The translations under genes were made by a program, and so were the position numbers. A DNA stretch of 64,000 nt from Agromyces albus (lineage in GTDB: Bacteria > Actinomycetota > Actinomycetes > Actinomycetales > Microbacteriaceae). The notes below the pieces were generated by a model. That model did not search any database and had not been told where the DNA came from. It worked only from the letters and a program-made list of their open reading frames with translations. This document shows positions 42,400-50,125 of this stretch, piece after piece. Numbering within the stretch: the first letter of the stretch is position 1; the number at the start of each line of letters is the position of its first letter. The stretch covers positions 3,844,001 to 3,908,000 of the forward strand of contig NZ_JAUSWX010000001.1 in assembly GCF_030815405.1 (NCBI RefSeq), written 5' to 3'.

Positions 42400-44160
42400 T
42401 CAGCCCGCGACGTCCGTAGCCCGCTCGACCTTCGCGATCGCGAGCGGCGCGAGCCGGAAGGAGCTGACGTTGGTGATCCCGCCGACCGACTCGACCGAGA
42501 GCCCGTTTGCGCCCGGCGCACCGAAGACGAGGCTCGACAACGCCGACTCGCCGTCGTTCACGAAGACCTCCACCGAGGAGGCGTCGACGACGACATCGAG
42601 GGTCACGACCCCGTCGCGAGACGGCGCGGGAGCCGTGCGCGTCTCGCGGTAGACGTCGGGCATGTCGGCGGCTGCGGCATCCGCTTCGCGTGACACGAAG
42701 GCGACGCCCGCCCGGAAGTCGACGCCGACCGTGGCGAACGAGCCGTCGCCCTCCTTGATGCGGAACCGCACCTCCGACGCCGGGTCGCGCGGGTCGGGCG
42801 CGACCTCGAGGCGGAGCCGGTAGGCGTCGGAGCTCGGCGGGGGGAGCCGTGTGGCTGCGGCATCCGTTGCGGCATCCGTCACGCGCAGATCGGTGCGGGT
42901 CTCCGCCTCACCCTCGAGCGAGTCGAGCGCGCCGGCAGGCGTCGAGACGAGCGTCGGCCGCCCGTCGACGTTGCGGAGCCCGAGCTCGCGCACGATCGAG
43001 TCGGCGCCGCCGTGCCAGTCGTCGGTCGGGAGGTCGCCGGCGTACGCCCAGTTGTTGAGCCAGCCGATCGCGTACCTGGACCCGAGCCGTTCGGCCTCGG
43101 GCAGGCGAGGGTCGTCCCAGGTGACGGTCGCGTAGAAGTCGGCGCCGCGATCGAGCCAGGCGGGCTCCTCGTCGTCGGCGACGAACGACGTGCCGTCCCA
43201 CTCGCCCGTCCAGTAGGCGGTGCCGGTCGTCATGCCGTGCTCGCCGCCGTTGACGCCGGCTGCGAGCACCCACTTCGTGTTCGAGGGGTCACCGTCGACC
43301 GACATCTGGAACAGGTCGGGGCACTCGAGGATGCCGACGTCGTCGCGTGCGAATGCCGAGCGGTAGGTCCAGTCCTTGAGGTCGGGTGAGGTGTAGAACC
43401 CGAGCTTGTTCCCCTCGGCGAGGACCATGAGCCACGCCCCGCTCGCGTCGTCCCAGATGATCTTCGGGTCGCGCCAGTGGGCTTCGCCGGGGTTGTCCAT
43501 GACGGGGTTGCGCTTGTACGGCTCGAACCGGTAGCCGCCGTCGGTCGAGACGAAGAGCGACTGCCGCTGGACGCCCTCGAGTTGCTGGGTCATGATGGCG
43601 ATGACGGCCCCGGCGCCGAAGCCGGCGGTGTTCTCGGTGTCGATCACGGCGCTGCCGGTCTCGATGTCGCCGAGTCCGTTGTCGTACTTCTCGATCGCGA
43701 CGCCCTCCTCGCGCCAGTGCACGAGGTCGGTGGAGGTCGCGTGGTACCACTCGGTGCCGTTCCCCTCGGGGTAGTCGCCGTTGTAGAGGTAGTAGTAGTG
43801 CCAGCGGCCATCGAGCCAGAACGGCCGCTGCGGGTCGTTCATCCAGCGCTCACCGGGCGTGAGGTGCACCGCCGGGCGGTACGGTGACCAGTCCGCAGGG
43901 CGCTGGTACTCAGGCGCTGGGCCAGCGGATGCCTCGGGGGTCGGCGCGGGCCCACCCGAACGGCCGCCGGGGGCCAGCACGAGTGCGAGCACCACGCCGG
44001 TGGCCGCCACGACCGCGACGATCACCCAGGTGAGCGATCGCGGCCAGCGCCGCAAGCGCGAACGCGCAGCGGCGAGCCACGCGGCGGGTCTCGGTCGTGG
44101 TCGTTCCCGAGCACGCTCGGGCGCGCCCGGCGGCGCGTCGCGTGGGTGTGCTGGGTTCAT
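42400..44160 (-). CDS. membrane-anchored GH32 fructan hydrolase
   Basis: A 586-residue family 32 glycoside hydrolase. A basic N-terminus is followed by one membrane helix (about residues 43-63, WVIVAVVAATGVVLALVLAP) and no cleavage site, so it is likely a signal anchor with the enzyme outside. The nucleophile motif is WMNDPQRP (Asp109), followed by WRDPKIIWD and the acid/base motif ILECPDLF. A C-terminal beta-sandwich ends near SVEVFVNDGESALSS. WMNDPQRP differs from the usual WMNDPNG, which may change specificity. It is divergent from the levansucrase gene. Expected to release fructose from levan, inulin or sucrose at the cell surface. Confidence 0.88.
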   Translation of the reverse strand: MNPAHPRDAPPGAPERARERPRPRPAAWLAAARSRLRRWPRSLTWVIVAVVAATGVVLALVLAPGGRSGGPAPTPEASAGPAPEYQRPADWSPYRPAVHLTPGERWMNDPQRPFWLDGRWHYYYLYNGDYPEGNGTEWYHATSTDLVHWREEGVAIEKYDNGLGDIETGSAVIDTENTAGFGAGAVIAIMTQQLEGVQRQSLFVSTDGGYRFEPYKRNPVMDNPGEAHWRDPKIIWDDASGAWLMVLAEGNKLGFYTSPDLKDWTYRSAFARDDVGILECPDLFQMSVDGDPSNTKWVLAAGVNGGEHGMTTGTAYWTGEWDGTSFVADDEEPAWLDRGADFYATVTWDDPRLPEAERLGSRYAIGWLNNWAYAGDLPTDDWHGGADSIVRELGLRNVDGRPTLVSTPAGALDSLEGEAETRTDLRVTDAATDAAATRLPPPSSDAYRLRLEVAPDPRDPASEVRFRIKEGDGSFATVGVDFRAGVAFVSREADAAAADMPDVYRETRTAPAPSRDGVVTLDVVVDASSVEVFVNDGESALSSLVFGAPGANGLSVESVGGITNVSSFRLAPLAIAKVERATDVAG

Positions 44161-44203
44161 GATCTTCCGTCGTGGTTCGAACACCGCCGACACTCGAGCC
44201 CAC

Positions 44204-44237
44204 TTGCAAGGCCGTCCGTCTTGCAAGGGCGTCCGTC
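44204..44237. repeat. tandem 17-bp repeat TTGCAAGGSCGTCCGTC
   Basis: Two adjacent copies (44204-44220 and 44221-44237) differ at one base. They lie 44-77 bp upstream of the anchored GH32 start. A similar word, TTGCAAGAGCGTC, is at 50026 upstream of the large GH32. TTGCAA could serve as -35 or as a regulator site. Confidence 0.7.
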
Positions 44238-44443
44238 GAAATCGGCCGTGCGGCTTCGCAGCTGTCTGTTGGGAGAAGCGCAAGCGCCAGTCAAGGAATC
44301 GGTGGCCACGCTAACCCCGACCAAATCGTTTTGCAAACTTCTCCTCGAATCTCGAACGAATGAGAGCGCGACCATCGGCGACAGGGCGGCGATCAATCCG
44401 ATCTCCATGCGAACGCATCGATTTCGGCGTCCCCGGTTGTGAC

Positions 44444-44472
44444 TTGACAGCGTTCTGAGCCTGCGCATAGGT
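44444..44472 (+). promoter_or_regulatory. sigma70-like promoter of levansucrase gene
   Basis: TTGACA (44444-44449) and ATAGGT (44467-44472) with a 17-bp spacer. This predicts a transcript start near 44479 and a leader of about 440 nt, unusually long for a sugar gene. Confidence 0.6.
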
Positions 44473-44920
44473 TCCTGTCTCGGGGGAAGCGCAACGTCAC
44501 GTTCTCGAGGATTCGTCCACCGCTCAGATCGGTCACGAAGGAGAGCGAAGAACGTGAACACATCACACTGTGCATCGAGCACGCCATATCCAGCTCGCGC
44601 CGTGCGCATACCGACGACTCCGTTCGCCGACTGATGACGCACGACGACTCCCGATCGATCGGCTGACGCCGAACGAGTCGGGCACTGCGGAGTCGGATGC
44701 CGTGACCGCGACCACGTACGGTCGCCGCATCCGTCCCCGCAATCGCCGCACACGCCGCGGCGATCCACGGATGGTCCCGCGTTGGGATCCTCCACCCATC
44801 CACGGACGAACCGTTCGTCGGATGCCGACTGCGCGCGGCCATGGCCACGACCGTGTCTCGGGAGATCGAATTCCCGCGGATCGGGCAGCAGCCGGTCCCT
44901 TCACTATGAAAGGCGAGTAC

Positions 44921-46507
44921 ATGTCAACACCCACTCGGCGCTTCAAGCGCCTGATCACCGGAGGAGTGGTCACGACCGGAGTTCTGGTCGCGACCCTCTT
45001 CACCGGCACGGCCGGAGCCGTTGCTGCCCCGGATGTGCAGCCCGGCCCGGAGCCCACCGTGCACACCCAGGAGGCGTACGCACCCGAGGACGACTTCACC
45101 GCGAAGTGGACCCGCGCCGATGCCCGGCAGCTCCAGCGGCTGTCGGACCCGACTGCGGGCCCCCGTGAGAACTCCATGCCCGACGCGCTCACCATGCCGG
45201 AGGTTCCGCAGGACTTCCCCGACATGTCGAACGGCGAGGTGTGGGTCTGGGACACTTGGCCGCTGACCGATGAGGACGGCAACCAGTACAGCATCAACGG
45301 CCAGGAGATCATCTTCTCGCTCGTGGCCGACCGCAGCCTCGGCTTCGACGACCGCCACGTCTTCGCGAAGATCGGCTACTTCTTCCGTCCGGCCGGCATT
45401 CCGGCCGAGGAGCGGCCCGAGAACGGCGGCTGGACCTACGGCGGCCTCGTCTTCGACGAGGGTGTCACGGGGCAGATCTTCGAGGACCAGTCGTACAGCC
45501 ACCAGACCCAGTGGTCGGGATCCGCGCGCATCATGAAGGGCGGCGAGATCAAGCTCTTCTTCACGGATGTCGCCTTCTACCGTGACGCCGCCGGGAACGA
45601 CGTCAAGCCGTACGACCCGCGCATCGCGCTCAGCGTCGGCAAGGCGCACGCCAACAAGAACGGCGTGAAGCTCACGGGGTTCGACAAGGTCACCGACCTC
45701 CTCCAGGCTGATGGCACGTACTACCAGACCGGTGAGCAGAACCCGTTCTTCAACTTCCGCGACCCGTTCACCTTCGAGGACCCGGCGCACCCGGGCGAGA
45801 CCTACATGGTCTTCGAGGGCAACTCGGCCATGGAGCGCGAATCCGCGCAGTGCACGGAGGAGGACCTCGGCTACCGCGAGGGCGACCCCAATGCCGAGAC
45901 GGTCGAGGAGGTCAATGCCTCGGATGCGACCCTCAACATCGGGAACATCGGCCTCGCGAAGGCGAAGAACGACGAGCTCACCGAATGGGAGTTCCTGCCG
46001 CCGATCCTCTCGGCGAACTGCGTCACCGACCAGACCGAGCGGCCGCAGTTCGTGTTCAAGGACGGAAAGTCCTACCTCTTCACGATCAGCCACCGCAGCA
46101 CGTTCGCGGAGGGCCTCGACGGACCCGAGGGCGTTTACGCATTCGTCGGCGACGGTATCCGTAGCGACTTCCAGCCGCTGAACAGTGGTTCGGGCCTGGC
46201 GCTCGGCAATCCGACGAACCTGAACTTCGCCGGTGGCCAGCCGTTCGCACCCGACTTCAACCAGCACCCCGGTCATTTCCAGGCGTACTCGCACTACGTC
46301 ATGCCGGGTGGGCTGGTGCAGTCGTTCATCGACACGATCGGTACGAGCGACAACTTCGTGCGCGGCGGCACGCTCGCCCCGACCGTGAAGATCGACCTCG
46401 ATGGTGCCAGCAGCGCCGTCGACTACTCCTACGGCGGCGACGGCTTGGGAGGCTGGGCTGACATCCCGGCGAACATCGACGTCAATCCTGGCGGCAAGGT
46501 GCAATAG
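44921..46507 (+). CDS. secreted GH68 levansucrase
   Basis: A 528-residue GH68 enzyme. The signal peptide spans about residues 1-36. Catalytic residues are visible: nucleophile Asp111 in VWDTWPLTDEDG, transition-state stabiliser Asp281 in FRDPFTFEDP, and acid/base Glu373 in TDQTERPQFVF. The spacing agrees with Bacillus SacB (86, 247, 342). It transfers fructose from sucrose to growing levan, releasing glucose. AAAGG lies 7 nt before ATG 44921; an ATG at 44906 is less well placed. The fructose-regulon operator is absent here, so it is controlled separately from the large GH32. Confidence 0.93.
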   Translation: MSTPTRRFKRLITGGVVTTGVLVATLFTGTAGAVAAPDVQPGPEPTVHTQEAYAPEDDFTAKWTRADARQLQRLSDPTAGPRENSMPDALTMPEVPQDFPDMSNGEVWVWDTWPLTDEDGNQYSINGQEIIFSLVADRSLGFDDRHVFAKIGYFFRPAGIPAEERPENGGWTYGGLVFDEGVTGQIFEDQSYSHQTQWSGSARIMKGGEIKLFFTDVAFYRDAAGNDVKPYDPRIALSVGKAHANKNGVKLTGFDKVTDLLQADGTYYQTGEQNPFFNFRDPFTFEDPAHPGETYMVFEGNSAMERESAQCTEEDLGYREGDPNAETVEEVNASDATLNIGNIGLAKAKNDELTEWEFLPPILSANCVTDQTERPQFVFKDGKSYLFTISHRSTFAEGLDGPEGVYAFVGDGIRSDFQPLNSGSGLALGNPTNLNFAGGQPFAPDFNQHPGHFQAYSHYVMPGGLVQSFIDTIGTSDNFVRGGTLAPTVKIDLDGASSAVDYSYGGDGLGGWADIPANIDVNPGGKVQ

Positions 46508-46519
46508 CAACCGCGGGCA

Positions 46520-46555
46520 CGGATGCTCCGAGGCCGTCGGGCCTCGGGGCATCCG
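46520..46555 (+). terminator. terminator of levansucrase gene
   Basis: CGGATGC-T-CCGAGGCC pairs with GGCCTCGG-G-GCATCCG around a GTCG loop, 12 nt after the stop. Very stable stem of 15 pairs. Confidence 0.82.
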
Positions 46556-46557
46556 AG

Positions 46558-46600
46558 TGCGGGTGGGAGGCGGCGGTCAGCATGCCGCGTCCCACCCGCA
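46558..46600. terminator. hairpin related to the GH32 terminator
   Basis: TGCGGGTGGGA (46558-46568) pairs with TCCCACCCGCA (46590-46600), with an inner GCGGC/GCCGC pairing. Its sequence closely resembles the hairpin at 46939-46980 after the large GH32 gene, including GCGGTCAGCA in the loop. Read on the minus strand it lies downstream of the 39-codon ORF. Confidence 0.75.
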
Positions 46601-46670
46601 TGCCTGCTGTGGCGGTGTTTCGGGTTGTGCGTCGCGGGTCGGGGGCTCGCCGGGCGCGGTATGGCGTGGT

Positions 46671-46790
46671 CTAGAGGACCAACGCGGGCATGGCGCCCAT
46701 GATGCCTACTGCGAGCACGCCGAGCGCGGCGAGTGCAGCAACTGCTCCGGCCGCGGCGGCGGCGGTACGCCAGTCGGTTTTCGTCGTCAT
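46671..46790 (-). CDS. 39-codon remnant resembling the GH32 signal peptide
   Basis: A short frame starting MTTKTDWRTAAAAAGAVAAL, strikingly like the GH32 start at 49931 (MTSKTRWRNAAAAVAVAALS), but ending after 39 residues instead of running into an enzyme. It keeps a full promoter and operator upstream and a copy of the GH32 hairpin downstream. The simplest reading is a duplicated GH32 gene that lost its catalytic region by internal deletion. It could still make a small membrane peptide. The ATG at 46790 has only a weak GAAGG ribosome site 13 nt away. Confidence 0.6.
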   Translation of the reverse strand: MTTKTDWRTAAAAAGAVAALAALGVLAVGIMGAMPALVL

Positions 46791-46831
46791 TGGGGGAGTC
46801 GCCTTCGTTGGGGGAATTGGCGATGTCAGGA

Positions 46832-46887
46832 TGACATCGTTGTCAGCGAATGCGGCGATGCTACACGCTCTCACGGAATGCCGTCAA
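46832..46887 (-). promoter_or_regulatory. promoter and fructan operator of the remnant gene
   Basis: On the minus strand: -35 TTGACG (46882-46887), 18-bp spacer, -10 TAGCAT (46858-46863), then the operator TGACATCGTTGTCA (46832-46845). The layout matches the large GH32 promoter closely. Confidence 0.7.
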
Positions 46888-46938
46888 GCTTTCGTCGGAC
46901 GTTTAGCCCACGAGTCCTCGAGTCGCGTCGTTCCGACA

Positions 46939-46980
46939 GCGGGTGGGATGCGGCGGTCAGCAGCGCCGCATCCCACCCGC
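46939..46980. terminator. terminator of large GH32 gene
   Basis: Perfect 17-bp stem (46939-46955 with 46964-46980) around an 8-nt loop, 5 nt beyond the GH32 stop on the minus strand. Confidence 0.85.
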
Positions 46981-46985
46981 ACGGC

Positions 46986-49931
46986 TCAACCGGCGACTCG
47001 CACGACGAGGCTGCCCCCGTCGGTGGTGCCGGCCGAGTTCTCGAGCTCGACCGTGTACCGATGCTCGCCAGGCGCGGCATCCGTGATCGCGAAGGCGACC
47101 ACGCGCTCCGAGTCGGAGCTGCGGTACACGCGGTCGATCACGTGGCCGTCCTCGAGCAGGCGAACCACGGTCGTCGGCTCGCCCTGACCGACCTTCACCT
47201 TGACGACGAAGTCGCCGTCGGCGTCGGGCCCGCGCTTCGGGCCGGTGAGCGCCGAGACCTGCGCGACGGGCGGTGCCGCCGTCGCGCCGTCGACACCCGC
47301 CTCTGCGTACATCGCCCCGTGCATCGGCGTGACGGTGAGCGACTCGAGCGTCGCGCCGTCACCCTCGGCCCAGAGGCCGATCGCATCGGCGCCCGCGTTC
47401 GGGAACACCTGGTCGGTGATCGTCGTGCGTCCGTCGCCCGAGAACACCTCGACCGACGAGCGGTCGACGTACACGGTGAGCGCGAGGCGCCCGTCGTCGA
47501 GCGCGACCGGCGCGTCGTCGAGCGAGGCGAATGCCGGGTGGAAGCCCGTGCTCCCCGAGTCACGGCGATCGACGAAGAGGCGAGCGGATGCCGCGTCGTA
47601 CCCGATCCGCGTCGCCGACTCGTCGTCTCCGAGCACGCTGAGCCCGACCGCTTCGGCGTCGCCCGGCGCGATCACCGCGTCGATGCGCACGACCTCACCC
47701 TTGACGGGCAGCGTCTCGGAGCCCGACGCGATGGGGCGCGAGGCATCCGTATACGCGAGCTCCGTCTGCTCGAGCTCGTCGAACTCGGGCACGACGTCTT
47801 GCGTGAGGCGCGGGCCGCGCGCGGTCGAGACGAGCGACACCTCACGAGGCAGGGCCATCGCGCTCCGCCACGAACCCGTGGGGATGTCGTTGGCGTAGTC
47901 CCAGTTGTTCATCCAGCCGAGCATCACGCGGCGATCGTCGGGCGCGTTGCTGAACGAGACCGTCGCGTAGTAGTCGCGGCCCCAGTCGAGCCAGTCGTAG
48001 CCCTCGATGCGCGGCGCGGCAGGGGCATCCGAGAACATCACCTCGTCGACGAGCACGTGACCCCATCCGAAGCGGTTGTTGTCGATGATGCGAACGGATG
48101 CCTCACGCCCGGCGAACTCCGAAACGTCCCACGACGTCCAGTCGAGGCTCTCGCTGTTCCGCCCGGTCGTGGTGCGCACGATCTCGCCGTCGACGACGAG
48201 GTTCACCGAGGTCTCTTCGGAGCGAGCCTGCGCGGGCTCCGCTCCGAGCACGAGATGGTCGACGGTGAGGTGACCCCAGCCGCCCGTCGCGTCGTCGTGC
48301 ACCTGGAAGCTCGCGTCGCGACCGGCGAACTCCGAGACATCCCACGACTGCCAGTTGAGCTGGCCGGCCTCGGGACCGGTGGCCGTGCGTGCGACCTCGC
48401 CGTCGACGAGGAGGCGTACCTCGAGGGTGCCGTTGAATCGCTTGCCGCCGCCGACGAGGAACGACAGGTGGTCTTCACCATCGGCGATCGTGAACGCCGG
48501 CGACGTGAGGTCGCCGAGGTTGTCGTCGCCCTTGGGGCCGCCCTCCCAGGTGTTGATGCGCTTCTGACCGAGGTGGTAGTCGCCGCCGGCCGTCGATGGG
48601 TTGCGCCACGGCTCGGTGGTGAAGTCGCCCGTCGCCGCCCAGCCGGTGTCGGCGAGGGTCGTGCCGTCGGCGAACTCGAACCCGTCGAACAGCAGGCGCC
48701 CCGCGGGCGGCTCGTTGCCGAGCTGCGTGCCGTCGACGTGCGGGTGGTTGCCGCCGCCGACGAGCAGGTTCACGTGCGGCTCGTCGATCGTGAACGCCGG
48801 CGATTCCATCGTGCCCACGGGCCAGTCGTGGTCGGCGAAGCCGTTCACGAGCCCCGCGCCCACGAAGCCAGAGACGGGGTTCTGGCCGGGCAGGGTCCCG
48901 GCGGCCGGGGCATCCGTCCAGGGGCCGTTCGCCCAGTTGCCGGGCTCGTTGGCGACGGTCCAGCCCTCGTAGTCGCCGCCGTTGAAGCCAGCGAACACCT
49001 CACCCGTCGGCAGCGTCTCGTCGGCGACGGTGCTCTCCGAGGTGAAGGTCGTGCCGTCGAACTCGCCGACGAAGTACTGGCCGCCCGAGCCGCCCGCGAC
49101 GGAACCGGGGTTGAGGTTCACGACCATGACCCACTTCGTGTTCGCCGGATCGCCGTCGACCGCGAGCGGGAACAGGTCGGGGCACTCCCAGATGCCGCCC
49201 TTCGCGTTGGCCGGGCCGAAGTCGCTGAGATGGGTCCAGGTCTTCAGGTCGTCGCTGCGATACAGCACGACCTTGTACTGCAGCGCCTCGACCGCCACCA
49301 TCACCCAGTACGCCTCGCCGGTCGCGGCATCCGTGTACCGGATCACCTTCGGGTCGCGGAAGTTCGCCGAGTCGCGGTCGACCACGGGGTTGCCCTCGTA
49401 CTTCGTCCAGGTCTGGCCGTCGTCGGTGCTGTAGGCGAGCGATTGCGCCTGCTTGCCGGCGTGCGTCGGATGCGCCGGGGTGTACGCGCTCGTGTAGATC
49501 GCGACCATCGGCGGATCCTCGGCCGTGCCGAAGCCGCTCGTGTTGCCCTCGTCGACGACGACCGAGCCCGAGAAGATGTCCTCGATCGCCGCGCCCTGCT
49601 CGTCGAAGGTCTGCGGGATCGCAACCGGCTGCTCCTCCCAGTGCGCGAGGTCGTTGCTCGTCGCGTGGCCCCAGCTCATGTTGCCCCAGCGGGTGCCGGA
49701 CGGGTTGTGCTGGAAGAAGAGGTGCCACGTGCCGTCGTCGTAGACGAGGCCGTTCGGATCGTTCATCCAGTTGCGTTCCGGTGAGAAGTGCAGGTACGGC
49801 CGGTACTGCTCCGCAGCCGGGTCTGGCGCCGGCTCCTCGGCCATCGCAGGCACAGCCGCCAACGTGCCCAGCGAGAGTGCCGCAACGGCGACCGCCGCGG
49901 CGGCGTTCCGCCAGCGTGTTTTGCTCGTCAT
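46986..49931 (-). CDS. secreted multidomain GH32 levanase/inulinase with large insertion
   Basis: A 981-residue secreted GH32. Signal peptide about 1-31 (ending PAMAEE). Catalytic residues: Asp58 in WMNDPNGLVYDD, Asp193 in NFRDPKVIRY, Glu249 in GGIWECPDLF. The five-blade domain is interrupted at about residue 300 and resumes near 640 (DWLDWGRDYYATVSF). The 340-residue insert holds repeated units with SPAFTI and DVSEFAGR(D/E)AS, probably beta-sandwich carbohydrate-binding repeats. After the C-terminal GH32 beta-sandwich (SVEVFSGDGRTTITDQVF) comes a last Ig-like segment of about 90 residues. Expected to cut levan or inulin outside the cell. Controlled by the operator at 49974. Confidence 0.92.
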   Translation of the reverse strand: MTSKTRWRNAAAAVAVAALSLGTLAAVPAMAEEPAPDPAAEQYRPYLHFSPERNWMNDPNGLVYDDGTWHLFFQHNPSGTRWGNMSWGHATSNDLAHWEEQPVAIPQTFDEQGAAIEDIFSGSVVVDEGNTSGFGTAEDPPMVAIYTSAYTPAHPTHAGKQAQSLAYSTDDGQTWTKYEGNPVVDRDSANFRDPKVIRYTDAATGEAYWVMVAVEALQYKVVLYRSDDLKTWTHLSDFGPANAKGGIWECPDLFPLAVDGDPANTKWVMVVNLNPGSVAGGSGGQYFVGEFDGTTFTSESTVADETLPTGEVFAGFNGGDYEGWTVANEPGNWANGPWTDAPAAGTLPGQNPVSGFVGAGLVNGFADHDWPVGTMESPAFTIDEPHVNLLVGGGNHPHVDGTQLGNEPPAGRLLFDGFEFADGTTLADTGWAATGDFTTEPWRNPSTAGGDYHLGQKRINTWEGGPKGDDNLGDLTSPAFTIADGEDHLSFLVGGGKRFNGTLEVRLLVDGEVARTATGPEAGQLNWQSWDVSEFAGRDASFQVHDDATGGWGHLTVDHLVLGAEPAQARSEETSVNLVVDGEIVRTTTGRNSESLDWTSWDVSEFAGREASVRIIDNNRFGWGHVLVDEVMFSDAPAAPRIEGYDWLDWGRDYYATVSFSNAPDDRRVMLGWMNNWDYANDIPTGSWRSAMALPREVSLVSTARGPRLTQDVVPEFDELEQTELAYTDASRPIASGSETLPVKGEVVRIDAVIAPGDAEAVGLSVLGDDESATRIGYDAASARLFVDRRDSGSTGFHPAFASLDDAPVALDDGRLALTVYVDRSSVEVFSGDGRTTITDQVFPNAGADAIGLWAEGDGATLESLTVTPMHGAMYAEAGVDGATAAPPVAQVSALTGPKRGPDADGDFVVKVKVGQGEPTTVVRLLEDGHVIDRVYRSSDSERVVAFAITDAAPGEHRYTVELENSAGTTDGGSLVVRVAG

Positions 49932-49973
49932 CGTGTTGTTTCGCCCTTCATTGCGCGATTCTCGATGTCACCA

Positions 49974-50031
49974 TGACATCGTTGTCAATCCGTTCGGCGC
50001 GACGCTACGCACTGTCCGGTGGACATTGCAA
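49974..50031 (-). promoter_or_regulatory. promoter and fructan operator of large GH32
   Basis: On the minus strand: -35 TTGCAA (50026-50031), 18-bp spacer, -10 TAGCGT (50002-50007), operator TGACATCGTTGTCA (49974-49987). The operator lies about 12 bp past the expected start point. Confidence 0.72.
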
Positions 50032-50100
50032 GAGCGTCATCGAACGTCGGATGTCTCGGACGTCCGCGAGCGGTCGTCACGACCTGCGTCAGGACCGGGC

Positions 50101-50124
50101 GTCCGGCCGGCGTCCGGGCCGGAC
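50101..50124 (-). terminator. hairpin at 3' end of lacI-kinase operon
   Basis: GTCCGGC (50101-50107) pairs with GCCGGAC (50118-50124), directly after the kinase stop on the minus strand. Moderate strength, and the loop has self-similar GTCCGG words. Confidence 0.5.
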
Positions 50125-50125
50125 G

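Larger units (their letters stand above)
44161..44920. other. 760-bp divergent control region of the fructan locus
   Basis: The region between the anchored GH32 and the levansucrase gene has no convincing gene. It holds a tandem 17-bp repeat near the GH32 end, a palindrome TTTGCAAA (44330-44337), the levansucrase promoter near 44444-44472, and then about 440 nt of leader. The levansucrase frame stays open through part of the leader (from 44570), but that stretch is arginine- and proline-rich and does not look like protein. Confidence 0.6.

Noticed and set aside
44570..44920. N-terminal extension of the levansucrase by 117 codons
   Set aside because: The signal peptide starts at 44921 with a proper ribosome site; the extension is Arg/Pro-rich and lies in the leader.
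46401..49784. 1127-codon open frame opposite the large GH32
   Set aside because: It runs through two terminators and the remnant promoter, and its translation has no protein-like features.
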